Assembly: GCA_902596925.1 (NCBI GenBank)
Contig: CACJVT010000007.1
Span: 23,028 to 87,027 of the forward strand
DNA from: an uncultured Pelagibacteraceae bacterium
Lineage (GTDB): Bacteria > Pseudomonadota > Alphaproteobacteria > Pelagibacterales > Pelagibacteraceae
Direction of reading: 5' to 3'
DNA length: 64,000 bases
A model generated the notes under the pieces. It saw only the letters and a list, made by a program, of their open reading frames with translations. It was not told where the DNA came from and made no database searches. Both the position numbers and the translations under genes were made by a program. Positions 8,013 to 17,091 of the stretch are shown here, piece by piece (within the stretch, counting starts at the first letter, position 1; every line of letters starts with the position of its first letter).

Positions 8013-10682
8013 ATGAAACCAGGAAATAAAAATTCTTACAAATCATTATCTGACCTAGAGGTTAACGGTAAAAACTATAAATATTATTCATTAAAAAAAG
8101 CTGAATTAAATGGTTTAGATGGTATTTCAAAATTACCAAAGTCGTTAAAAGTTTTATTGGAAAATTTACTTAGGTATGAGGACGATATATCAGTTAATAA
8201 AAAGCAAATAGAAGCAATAAAAAACTGGCTTGATACAAAAAAATCAAAAACTGAAATAGCTTACAGACCAGCCAGAGTTTTACTCCAAGATTATACAGGG
8301 ATACCAGCAGTGGCTGATTTAGCTGCTATGAGAGAAGCTGTAAAAGAAAAAAATAAAGATCCAAATACAATTAACCCTTTATCTGCAGTCGATTTAGTTA
8401 TTGATCACTCTGTTCAAGTTGATCAATCAGCTAAAAAAGATTCATTTGAAAAGAATGTAGATATCGAATTTAAAAGAAATGGCGAAAGATATTCTTTTTT
8501 AAAATGGGGTCAAAGCGCTTTTAACAATTTTAGAATTGTTCCTCCAGGAACTGGTATCTGTCACCAAGTTAATTTAGAGTATTTATCAAAAGTAGTTTGG
8601 TCAGAAGAATATAAAGGAGAAAAATATTTATTCCCTGATACTCTTGTTGGAACAGACAGTCATACAACCATGGTCAATGGTTTATCAGTTTTAGGATGGG
8701 GTGTTGGTGGAATTGAAGCTGAAGCAGGCATGTTGGGGCAGCCTATTTCGATGTTAATTCCTGAAGTCATTGGATTTGAAGTAACAAAAAAAATGCCAGA
8801 GGGTACAACTGCTACAGACTTAGTTTTAACGGTTGTTAAAATGCTTAGAGACAAAGGAGTAGTTGGAAAATTTGTTGAATTCTACGGTGAGGGATTAAAA
8901 AATTTAACTTTAGCAGATAGAGCAACAATTTCTAATATGGCACCTGAGTATGGAGCTACATGTGGATTCTTTCCTATAGATGAAGAAACTTTAAAATATT
9001 TAGAATTTTCTGGAAGAGATAAAGAAACAGTTGCGATTGTTGAAAAGTATGCGAAGGAACAAGGTCTGTGGACAAGCGATGAAATTGAATTCACTGATAA
9101 AATCTCTTTAGATATGTCTACTGTAGTTCCAACAATTTCAGGCCCTAAAAGACCACAAGATAAAGTTCTTTTAACTGACGCATCAAGCAATTTTAAAAAA
9201 GTTTTTAAAGAAGCTACAGATAAAAATGATTATAAAATTTCTAAGGTAAAAGATACGGATTATGAAATTAAAGATGGTTCAATACTAATCGCAGCAATAA
9301 CATCATGTACGAACACTTCTAATCCAAACGTTCTTATTGGAGCGGGACTACTTGCAAAAAAAGCTGTTGAATTAGGATTGAATGTTAAACCATGGGTTAA
9401 AACATCTTTAGCTCCTGGGTCTCAAGTTGTAACTGATTATCTAGAAAAAGCAGGTCTAAATACATACTTAGATCAATTAGGATTCAATTTGGTTGGTTAT
9501 GGATGCACAACTTGTATTGGGAATTCAGGACCTTTAGAAGAAAATATAGTTGATGCTATTCAAAAAGAAAATTTATATGCGGTCTCTGTTTTATCAGGTA
9601 ATAGAAACTTTGAGGGGAGAATTTCACCTCACATTAAAGCAAATTACCTAGCCTCTCCACCTCTCGTTGTAGCTTATGCTCTTGCAGGTCATATGGAATT
9701 TGATCTATTCAAAGACTCATTTGGAAAAGGCAAAAATGGTAAAGATGTTTTTTTAAAAGATATCTGGCCTTCAAATAAAGAAATAGAGGATACATTGAAG
9801 ATTTCTCTTAATGCAGATATGTTTGTTAAAAGATATTCAAATGTTTCCGAGGGACCAAAACAATGGCAGGAAATCAAAACAGAGAAAAGTAGTATCTATA
9901 ATTGGGATGAAAATTCTACTTACGTAAAAAAACCTCCTTTTTTCGAAAATCTTAGTGACGACCCAGAAGGTTTTAAAGAGATAAAAAATGCTAGACCATT
10001 ATTGATATTAGGAGATATGGTTACTACAGATCATATTTCTCCCGCTGGTAATATTCAAAAAGATAGCCCAACAGGTGAATATTTTATGAATTATCAAATT
10101 CTTCCAAAGGACTATAATTCATATGGTTCAAGACGTGGAAATCATGAAGTAATGATGAGAGGTACGTTTGCAAACATAAGAATTAAAAATGAAATGGCTC
10201 CTGGAACTGAAGGCGGTTACACAAAATTACACCCTGAGGAAAAAGTTATGTCAGTTTATGATGCAGTAGTGGAGTATAAAAAAAGAGGGACCGATTTAGT
10301 TGTAATTGGTGGTAAAGAATATGGTACAGGTTCTTCTCGTGATTGGGCTGCAAAAGGGACAAAATTACTAGGAGTTAAGGTAGTAATTGTAGAGAGTTTT
10401 GAAAGAATACATAGATCAAATTTAATTGGGATGGGAATATTGCCATTACAATTTACAGAAAATATGAACAGAAAAAATCTGAATTTATTAGGTTCTGAAT
10501 TAATTAGCGTGGTAGATATTGAAAAAGGAATTAATCCATCTGATAAGGTAAAAGTTGAGATTAAATACGCATCAGGAGATGTAAAAATAATAGATACCCT
10601 ATGCAGAATTGATACCAAAAATGAATTGGAATACTATAAAAATGGTGGAATACTCCAATATGTTTTAAGAAATATGATTTAG
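8013..10682 (+). CDS. acnA: Aconitate hydratase A
   Basis: An 889-residue aconitase of the AcnA/IRP type, full family length. The three cluster-binding cysteines are in ITSCTNTSNP and GCTTCIGNSGP, with substrate-site motifs GTDSHTTMVNGL, LPLQF and the swivelling C-terminal domain (GDMVTTDHISPAG, KEYGTGSSRDWAAKG). It interconverts citrate and isocitrate in the TCA cycle and uses a 4Fe-4S cluster. It sits in the middle of a tightly packed plus-strand run; the next gene begins 2 bases after its stop. Confidence 0.96.
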   Translation: MKPGNKNSYKSLSDLEVNGKNYKYYSLKKAELNGLDGISKLPKSLKVLLENLLRYEDDISVNKKQIEAIKNWLDTKKSKTEIAYRPARVLLQDYTGIPAVADLAAMREAVKEKNKDPNTINPLSAVDLVIDHSVQVDQSAKKDSFEKNVDIEFKRNGERYSFLKWGQSAFNNFRIVPPGTGICHQVNLEYLSKVVWSEEYKGEKYLFPDTLVGTDSHTTMVNGLSVLGWGVGGIEAEAGMLGQPISMLIPEVIGFEVTKKMPEGTTATDLVLTVVKMLRDKGVVGKFVEFYGEGLKNLTLADRATISNMAPEYGATCGFFPIDEETLKYLEFSGRDKETVAIVEKYAKEQGLWTSDEIEFTDKISLDMSTVVPTISGPKRPQDKVLLTDASSNFKKVFKEATDKNDYKISKVKDTDYEIKDGSILIAAITSCTNTSNPNVLIGAGLLAKKAVELGLNVKPWVKTSLAPGSQVVTDYLEKAGLNTYLDQLGFNLVGYGCTTCIGNSGPLEENIVDAIQKENLYAVSVLSGNRNFEGRISPHIKANYLASPPLVVAYALAGHMEFDLFKDSFGKGKNGKDVFLKDIWPSNKEIEDTLKISLNADMFVKRYSNVSEGPKQWQEIKTEKSSIYNWDENSTYVKKPPFFENLSDDPEGFKEIKNARPLLILGDMVTTDHISPAGNIQKDSPTGEYFMNYQILPKDYNSYGSRRGNHEVMMRGTFANIRIKNEMAPGTEGGYTKLHPEEKVMSVYDAVVEYKKRGTDLVVIGGKEYGTGSSRDWAAKGTKLLGVKVVIVESFERIHRSNLIGMGILPLQFTENMNRKNLNLLGSELISVVDIEKGINPSDKVKVEIKYASGDVKIIDTLCRIDTKNELEYYKNGGILQYVLRNMI

Positions 10683-10684
10683 AT

Positions 10685-11329
10685 ATGGATGAGGATATAT
10701 CAATAATAAATACAAACACAAGAAATGAAAAAATAAAAAATTTTTTTATTCATAACAAAAAAAAAATAATTTCAGGCTTAAGTTTTATCGTTATACTTTT
10801 AATATGTTATTTTGCTTTTGGCGAATATCAGGATAGAAAAAAAATTAAGATTTCAGAATCTTTTAATACAATAACTATAAATTATTCCGAAAGTAATAAG
10901 GAAAAAACAGCTAAAGATTTAATACAAATAGTTAATGAAAAAAATTCAACTTATTCACCATTATCTTTATATTTTATAATAGATAATGAATTAATTAGCG
11001 AAAAAAACACAATCAACGAATTATTTGATGTTATTATTGATGAAACGTCATTGGATAAAGAGATAAAAAATTTAAATATTTATAAAAAAGCGCTTTATAA
11101 TGCAGATGATAGCAATGAAAGTGATTTATTGAATATTTTAAATCCAGTAATAAAATCGGAGAGTGTTTGGAAATCTCACGCACTATATTTAATGGCAGAA
11201 TATTTTTACTCAAAAAACGAGATGCAAAAATCAAAAGAGTTTTTTAATCAGATTGTAAATTTAGAAAATGCAAATAATGAAATTAAAGTGGAGTCTCAAA
11301 AAAGACTCAATAGAGATTTAAGTGATTAA
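10685..11329 (+). CDS. Single-pass membrane TPR-like protein, YfgM-like
   Basis: A 214-residue protein with a cytoplasmic N-terminus, one transmembrane helix (about residues 29-46, IISGLSFIVILLICYFAFG) and a periplasmic helical domain ending in SKNEMQKSKEFFNQIVNLENA, which looks like a TPR pair. The layout matches the YfgM-like (DUF2133-type) proteins found next to bamB in many proteobacteria. Such proteins associate with the SecYEG/periplasmic chaperone network. Its last 8 bases overlap the GTG start of the BamB-like lipoprotein gene, supporting a functional pair. Confidence 0.72.
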   Translation: MDEDISIINTNTRNEKIKNFFIHNKKKIISGLSFIVILLICYFAFGEYQDRKKIKISESFNTITINYSESNKEKTAKDLIQIVNEKNSTYSPLSLYFIIDNELISEKNTINELFDVIIDETSLDKEIKNLNIYKKALYNADDSNESDLLNILNPVIKSESVWKSHALYLMAEYFYSKNEMQKSKEFFNQIVNLENANNEIKVESQKRLNRDLSD

Positions 11330-12623
11330 GGTTTTAAATTTATTTTTAATAATAATTTTTTGTTTTAGCTGTTCTCTTAATAAAAATTCTAAATTTTGGA
11401 CTAAAGAAACAATTAAAGAAATTGAAGAAAAAAAATTTGAAAAAATTTTTAGTGATCCAAAAACTCTAAGTCAGGAATTAAATACTAATATAAATCTGAA
11501 TTTTAGCACAAGTCCAAAAAAGTCTAAATTATCAAAAAAACTAACAAATAACGATAGTATGGTAAATTTTGATGGTTCACTTAAAAAATTATCTAAATAC
11601 AAGTTTTCAAAAATTGAAAATTTTTATCAAGCTGAACCAGTCATATCTTTTTATGGTGAAAATATAATTTTCTTTGATGATAAAGGCACAATTTTACAAT
11701 TTGATAAAAATTCTAGATTAGTTTGGAAAAAAAATTATTATACAAAATCGGAAAAAAAATTAGACCCAATTTTACAATTTGCAAATAATAATCAATTTTT
11801 AATAGTTGCTGACAATTTAATGAAATATTATAAATTAAATTTAGATACTGGAGATATAATTTGGTCTAAAAAGAATTTAGCACCATTTAACTCACAAATA
11901 AAAATATACAAAGATCGGTTTTTTGTAGTTGATTTTACAAATACTCTAAGGTGTTTTTCTCTTAAAAATGGAAAAGAGTTATGGAATTTTCAAACAGAGA
12001 CACCATTAATTAGATCTCAAAAAAGATTATCTATAGCGATTGTTGATGAAGTAGTTTATTTTAATAACTCTTTAGGAGATATCAGTGCAGTCAATCTTAA
12101 AGACGGAAGTTTGATCTGGCAGTTACCAACTCAAAGTAATATTATTTATGAGTCAGCTTTTTCTCTTGAGACATCAGATATAATCGCAGATAAAAGTAAT
12201 TTATTTTTCTCTAATAATAATAATCAATTCTTTTCTGTTGACATCAAGTCTGGGAGCTTCAATTGGGAAAATACTGTAAACTCAAATTTAAGACCTACAT
12301 TAATTGAGAATTTTTTAATTTCAGTCTCATTGGAGGGTTATCTAATAGTAATTGATAAAATAACAGGAAATATAATCAAAGTTACTGATGTATTTAATAA
12401 TTTTAACCCAAAAAAAAGAAAAGAGATCTTACCCACTGGATTTATCGTAGGTAGTAAAAATATATATTTATCTACAAATATAGGAAGATTATTAGTCATT
12501 GATATAAAATCTGGTAAAACTATTTCGACATTAAAAATCGATAAGGATAAAATTTCACGCCCTTTTGTTTCTAACCAAAATCTATATTTAGTAAAAGATA
12601 GTGCTATAATTAAACTGAATTAA
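11322..12623 (+). CDS. bamB: PQQ/beta-propeller outer-membrane lipoprotein, BamB-like
   Basis: A 433-residue protein with a lipoprotein signal (LIIIFCFSC, acylated Cys about residue 17) and a run of PQQ/WD-like blades: LDTGDIIWSKKN, LKNGKELWNFQT, LKDGSLIWQLPT, IKSGSFNWENT. That layout matches BamB, the beta-propeller lipoprotein of the outer-membrane protein assembly complex. Start is GTG at 11322, overlapping the YfgM-like gene by 8 bases; the stop overlaps the next ATG (TAATG). The sequence is divergent, so the BamB call rests on architecture and neighbour. Confidence 0.75.
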   Translation: MIKVLNLFLIIIFCFSCSLNKNSKFWTKETIKEIEEKKFEKIFSDPKTLSQELNTNINLNFSTSPKKSKLSKKLTNNDSMVNFDGSLKKLSKYKFSKIENFYQAEPVISFYGENIIFFDDKGTILQFDKNSRLVWKKNYYTKSEKKLDPILQFANNNQFLIVADNLMKYYKLNLDTGDIIWSKKNLAPFNSQIKIYKDRFFVVDFTNTLRCFSLKNGKELWNFQTETPLIRSQKRLSIAIVDEVVYFNNSLGDISAVNLKDGSLIWQLPTQSNIIYESAFSLETSDIIADKSNLFFSNNNNQFFSVDIKSGSFNWENTVNSNLRPTLIENFLISVSLEGYLIVIDKITGNIIKVTDVFNNFNPKKRKEILPTGFIVGSKNIYLSTNIGRLLVIDIKSGKTISTLKIDKDKISRPFVSNQNLYLVKDSAIIKLN

Positions 12624-13054
12624 TGTTTTTAAAGTTATTAGATAAGTTAGGTAGAAAAAAAGTTGTTCTAGATAGAGGACCTTCACATCCAAGATTTGAT
12701 TTAGCAAAACCTTGGATGAATAGATATTATTTAATTTTTAGACATAGACCAAAGTGGTTTCCATTTAATATACTTATTCATGAAATGTTAGCTGATGATC
12801 ACGGTGAAGGAGTACATAATCATCTTTTCCCATATATTACGATTGTGATAAGAGGTGGTTATTGGGAAACAACTAAAGAAGGAAAATTTTGGAGAAAACC
12901 TGGCTATATTGGATTTAGATCTGCTAATGCACATCACAGAGTTGATTTGGAGCCCGGAACTAAACCTATGACAATTTTTATTTCCGGTCCATTTGGTTTG
13001 AGGAAAGGTCCAAGATCAGAATATGGTATTGATTTTAAATCAAAAAAAAATTGA
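12623..13054 (+). CDS. Conserved protein with possible cupin-like fold
   Basis: A 143-residue protein I cannot name. It contains HEMLADDHGEGVHNHLFPYITIVIRGGYWE followed by GYIGFRSANAHHRVDLEPG and a C-terminal PMTIFISGP. The clustered histidines and the G-rich strand spacing look like the two metal-binding motifs of a cupin-type beta-barrel, which would make it a small metal-dependent dioxygenase or binding protein. This is inference from pattern. It overlaps its neighbours on both sides by one base (TAATG and TGATG), so it is translated within the BamB-ZapE run. Confidence 0.62.
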   Translation: MFLKLLDKLGRKKVVLDRGPSHPRFDLAKPWMNRYYLIFRHRPKWFPFNILIHEMLADDHGEGVHNHLFPYITIVIRGGYWETTKEGKFWRKPGYIGFRSANAHHRVDLEPGTKPMTIFISGPFGLRKGPRSEYGIDFKSKKN

Positions 13055-14112
13055 TGTCCAAAAATCTAGAGGAAAAATTTAGATCGTTTTGTAATTCAAA
13101 AAATTTAGAAATTAATCAAAACCAAATTGCGACAATTAAATTACTACAAGATTTTTATAATAAAAATTTTCATTTTTCAATTTTCAATATTTTTAAAAAA
13201 GGAAATCATAAAAAAGGTTTTTATCTTCAAGGGGGTGTTGGTGTCGGAAAAACAATGATATTAGATTTTTTTTATGATCTTATTTCTAAAAAAAAACTAA
13301 GACTTCACTTCAATGAGTTTATGTTAAATTTTCATGATTTTGTTCATGAAAATAAGAATAAGGGAGACGAAAATATTATTAATTTATTTGTTAAAGACTT
13401 AAAATCAAAAGCTTTGTTAATTTATTTTGATGAGTTTCAAGTTACTAATATAGTAGATGCTATGATACTAGGTAAATTATTTGATAAAATATTTAGTGAA
13501 AATATAAAAATAATTGTCACCTCCAATATTAAAATTTCTGATTTATATAAGGATGGTCTCCAACGAGATCAGTTCAAACCTTTTATTGAGATCATGAAAA
13601 ATAAAACCGTCGAACATGAACTTATAATTGAAGATGATTATAGAAAATCAAAAGAAAACCAAAATAATAGATATTTCTTCCCACTAAACCAAGAAAGTAA
13701 TTTTAAAATGAATAAATTCTTTAGAATTATTTCAAAGGATAAAAAAAAAATTAATCGAAGTATTAATATTAAAGGGAGAGAATTTCTAATTAAAGAATTC
13801 TATGAGGGAGTTGTAAGATTAACATTTGACGAGTTATGTGACAAAAACTTGGGAGCCGAGGATTACCTTGAAATAGCTAAAGTATCTAAATTCATGGTTA
13901 TTGATAAAATACCAAAGTTTGATGACATAAACTCTAACCAACAACAGCGTTTCATAACCTTAATTGATATAGTTTATGACAAGAAAATACCAATTGCTGT
14001 CACCGCTGAACAAAATCTAGATGAAATGACGTCATCTAAATCATTGAAAGAACCATTTAATCGTACAATTAGCCGTCTTTATGAACTAACATCCTCAAAC
14101 TTTAATTTATGA
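13054..14112 (+). CDS. zapE: AFG1-like / ZapE ATPase
   Basis: An AFG1-family P-loop ATPase of about 352 residues. Walker A is GGVGVGKT (about residue 69) and Walker B is LLIYFDEFQV; the FDEFQVTNIVDAMIL block is characteristic. The C-terminal RTISRLYELTS is also family-typical. In bacteria ZapE is a division-associated ATPase; in mitochondria AFG1 has a quality-control role. I choose ATG 13054, which overlaps the previous stop by one base (TGATG), over the ORF-track TTG at 13051. The stop overlaps the YjbQ start by 4 bases. Confidence 0.86.
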   Translation: MSKNLEEKFRSFCNSKNLEINQNQIATIKLLQDFYNKNFHFSIFNIFKKGNHKKGFYLQGGVGVGKTMILDFFYDLISKKKLRLHFNEFMLNFHDFVHENKNKGDENIINLFVKDLKSKALLIYFDEFQVTNIVDAMILGKLFDKIFSENIKIIVTSNIKISDLYKDGLQRDQFKPFIEIMKNKTVEHELIIEDDYRKSKENQNNRYFFPLNQESNFKMNKFFRIISKDKKKINRSINIKGREFLIKEFYEGVVRLTFDELCDKNLGAEDYLEIAKVSKFMVIDKIPKFDDINSNQQQRFITLIDIVYDKKIPIAVTAEQNLDEMTSSKSLKEPFNRTISRLYELTSSNFNL

Positions 14113-14531
14113 TACAAAAATTCAATAATTTTAAAATGAATACCAATGGACAAAAATTATACGAATTCACTGATGAAACAATTAATTGGATCAAAAAAAA
14201 TAAATTTAAAAATGGTATACTTAATTTAAGTATTCAGCACACTAGTGCCTCTTTAATAATCCAAGAAAATGCAGACCCTGATGTCCAAACTGACTTAATC
14301 AACTATTTTAATAAAATCGCTCCAATGGACAATAAATTATATATTCATACAACTGAAGGTAAAGACGATATGCCTGCGCACATAAAATCCAGCTTAACTA
14401 ATAATCAAATTTCTCTTAGTGTTGAAAATGGAGAATTATTACTTGGAACTTGGCAGGGTATTTATTTATTTGAGCACAGATTAAACCCACAAACAAGAAC
14501 CATCATTCATCATTTTTTAGGAGAAGTTTAA
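14109..14531 (+). CDS. YjbQ family protein
   Basis: A 140-residue YjbQ/UPF0047 protein. The signature is complete: LNLSIQHTSASLIIQENADPDVQTDL, HTTEGKDDMPAHIKSSL and LGTWQGIYLFEHR. Family members have a beta-sandwich fold with conserved histidines and have been reported with low thiamine-phosphate synthase activity; the physiological role is unclear. It is the last gene of the plus-strand run, overlapping ZapE by 4 bases and meeting the photolyase gene convergently. Confidence 0.88.
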   Translation: MIQKFNNFKMNTNGQKLYEFTDETINWIKKNKFKNGILNLSIQHTSASLIIQENADPDVQTDLINYFNKIAPMDNKLYIHTTEGKDDMPAHIKSSLTNNQISLSVENGELLLGTWQGIYLFEHRLNPQTRTIIHHFLGEV

Positions 14532-15949
14532 TTTTTTTTTAAACTTTGAAAAGCTTTTAATGCAGAAGCTCTCGCTTCTTCATGTATCACTATCGGTTTT
14601 GGATAATCTTTTCCTATAATAGTATTTATTGCTTGTTGATATTTCATCTGCATTTCCCAAGGTTTGTGAATAAATTTTTGAGGAACTTTGCTTAATTCTG
14701 GTATCCATTTTTTTACATATTTTCCCTCTTTATCAAATTTTTCACCTTGAAGAATAGGATTAAAAATTCTGAAGTATGGAGCTGCGTCTGCTCCACAACC
14801 TGCAACCCATTGCCACTGAGCTACATTATTGGCTTTATTAAAATCAAGTAAACAATTTCTAAAATGTTTTTCACCTTCGGTCCAATTAATTCTTAAATGT
14901 TTTACTAGAAAAGAACCAACTACCATTCTTATTCTGTTATGCATCCAACCCGTTTCATATAACTCTCTCATTCCAGCATCAACAATCGGATAACCAGTCA
15001 TCCCCGATTTCCATGCTTTCAAAAATTTTTCGTTTTTTACCCAAGGAAATTTATCAAATTCTTTTCTGTAATTTCCTTTTAAAAACTCAGGAAAATAATT
15101 AATCAAACTATGAGAGAACTCACGCCAACCTAGTTCGTTGATATATTTTCTATAACCAATACCTTTAGATTTAATTTCGTTACATTTTTTCCAAATCGTG
15201 CTTACATGTATTTGTCCATGCTTTATATAAGGAGATAACTTTGATGTGCCCTCTATAGAAGGAAAATCTCTGGCCGAACCGTATTCTTTAATTTTATCAT
15301 TAATCAAACTGCTCAGAACTTTTTTTGAATCATTTTCTGATACTTTCCAATAATTCTCAAATTTCTTATACCAATTTTTTTTTGGTAAAATACTTTTTGG
15401 CTCAACACAATTTTTGAAGAAAGATATTACTTTCGTTTTTTTCTTTACAATATAATTTTTACTTGGTGGTAAACCTAAATATTTTTGTTCAGCATTTCTC
15501 CAGAAAGGGGTGAATACTTTAAAGGGTGTTCCATCATTTTTAGTAACTTCTTGAAACTCATTTAAAATATTTCCTTTAAAATATTTAAATTCAACTTCAT
15601 TTTTTAAGAAAACATCTCTAATTTTTTTTCCTTTTGCAATTACATCAGGTTCGTAAATTTTATTCCAATATATTGAAACGTCATCTTTTTTTTTAATTTT
15701 AGAAAATATATCTAGTTCATCACCTGCTAATACTTGGAGATTTATTTTGTATTTAGATAATTCAGATTTAAATATTTCTAAAGATTTAAACAACCACCAC
15801 TTTTGCGCTTCTCTTTTGTGATCAAAATCGGCTTTGTTATAAATAAATAAAGCAATAACATTTTCATGATTTTGTGTGGCATATGAAAGAGCAGGATTAT
15901 GTTCGATTCTAAAGTCTTCTCTTATCCACGCTATTGCATTTTTTGTCAT
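14528..15949 (-). CDS. phrB: Deoxyribodipyrimidine photolyase
   Basis: A photolyase/cryptochrome family flavoprotein of 473 residues. It begins AIAWIREDFRI, a near-canonical start of the antenna domain, and the FAD-binding C-terminal region has TGYPIVDAGMRELYETGWMHNRIRMVVGSFLVKHL and NNVAQWQWVAGCGADAAPYFRIFNP. It repairs UV-induced pyrimidine dimers using blue light, which suits a surface-ocean bacterium. I use the ATG at 15949; the ORF-track start at 16027 lies inside the upstream gene and adds 26 non-conserved residues. Confidence 0.93.
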   Translation of the reverse strand: MTKNAIAWIREDFRIEHNPALSYATQNHENVIALFIYNKADFDHKREAQKWWLFKSLEIFKSELSKYKINLQVLAGDELDIFSKIKKKDDVSIYWNKIYEPDVIAKGKKIRDVFLKNEVEFKYFKGNILNEFQEVTKNDGTPFKVFTPFWRNAEQKYLGLPPSKNYIVKKKTKVISFFKNCVEPKSILPKKNWYKKFENYWKVSENDSKKVLSSLINDKIKEYGSARDFPSIEGTSKLSPYIKHGQIHVSTIWKKCNEIKSKGIGYRKYINELGWREFSHSLINYFPEFLKGNYRKEFDKFPWVKNEKFLKAWKSGMTGYPIVDAGMRELYETGWMHNRIRMVVGSFLVKHLRINWTEGEKHFRNCLLDFNKANNVAQWQWVAGCGADAAPYFRIFNPILQGEKFDKEGKYVKKWIPELSKVPQKFIHKPWEMQMKYQQAINTIIGKDYPKPIVIHEEARASALKAFQSLKKN

Positions 15950-15956
15950 ATAAATA

Positions 15957-17090
15957 TTATTTTCTACCTTTAGATAGCAGCTGTTTGTAAAGTTTAACAT
16001 CTGCATTTCCTTCGCATCCAATAACAAGAATGTTAGAGTCTTCGTTCAAATTCAGTGATTTTCGTGCTTTTAAATTGTTTGCTAAACCAATAAGAGCAAT
16101 AACTCCAGGGGTTGCACATTCACCCCCTATGATTGAAACTCTACTCAGTTTTCTATCTCTTAACATCGCTGTCGTTTTAGCAACATTATTATCAGTAACA
16201 GATACACAATAATTAGAAGTTTTTTTTAATATTTGCCATGGGACAAGTGACATTTCATTACATGACATCCCACCCATAATACTTTCTTTTTTTATTCTTA
16301 TTTTTTTCATTTTATTTGCTTTAACACTCTGAAGAACACAATCAGCTCTATCAGGTTCAACAACAATTATTCTTGGAATTCTTTTAAAATATTTTGCGAC
16401 CCCAGCAACTACACCTGCTGCTAATCCTCCAACACCAGCTTGAACAAATATGTGAGTTATATAATGGTTTGTTTGTTTAGATATTTCTTTTATCATAATA
16501 GAATATCCAGCCATTGTAAGTTGAGGAACATATTTATAGTTTTTGGTAGAGACATCCTGAACAATTCGCCAATTATTCTTTTTTGAAAGTCTTTTACATT
16601 CCTCCAAAGAATTTTCATAATTTCCTTTAACCCGTATTACCTCAGCGCCAAATTTCTCAATTTCACGAACTCTTGTTTGGCTTACATATTGACTTACAAA
16701 AATTTTACACTTTAAATTTAATCTTTTTGCTCCCCAAGCAACAGACCTACCATGATTACCGGCTGTTGCTGATGAAATAACAATATTTTTTTTTCCTTTA
16801 GATATTCTCTCTACTGCGTATGCTCCCCCTAATGCTTTAAACGACTTTAAATGAAATCTTTTAGACTCGTCCTTATAAAATATATTATTTAATTTCAAAT
16901 TTATCTTTAATTTATCAAGTGATAGTAGGGGGGTTGCTTTATAATTTTTCCAACCGGAAATTGATTTATAAGCATTAGTAATTAATGAAGAGGGAAGATG
17001 TTTTAAAACATAACTTCTTTTAAAATTATAACGATTATTTTTTAATAATTTTTTATATTTCCAGCTTTTAAGATTTTTTAAACTCTTCAC
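15957..17090 (-). CDS. PLP-dependent diaminopropionate ammonia-lyase-like enzyme
   Basis: A fold-type II PLP enzyme of 377 residues. The Schiff-base lysine is in HLKSFKALGGAYA, followed by SSATAGNHGRSVAWGAKRLNL, FGAEVIRVKGNYENSLEE and WRIVQDVSTKNYKYVPQLTMAGY. These blocks fit diaminopropionate ammonia-lyase (forming pyruvate and ammonia) better than threonine dehydratase, although other amino-acid lyases share the fold. It lies 1 base after the GlnT-like gene on the same strand, so its ammonia release may be linked to nitrogen assimilation by that gene. Confidence 0.78.
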   Translation of the reverse strand: MKSLKNLKSWKYKKLLKNNRYNFKRSYVLKHLPSSLITNAYKSISGWKNYKATPLLSLDKLKINLKLNNIFYKDESKRFHLKSFKALGGAYAVERISKGKKNIVISSATAGNHGRSVAWGAKRLNLKCKIFVSQYVSQTRVREIEKFGAEVIRVKGNYENSLEECKRLSKKNNWRIVQDVSTKNYKYVPQLTMAGYSIMIKEISKQTNHYITHIFVQAGVGGLAAGVVAGVAKYFKRIPRIIVVEPDRADCVLQSVKANKMKKIRIKKESIMGGMSCNEMSLVPWQILKKTSNYCVSVTDNNVAKTTAMLRDRKLSRVSIIGGECATPGVIALIGLANNLKARKSLNLNEDSNILVIGCEGNADVKLYKQLLSKGRK

Positions 17091-17091
17091 T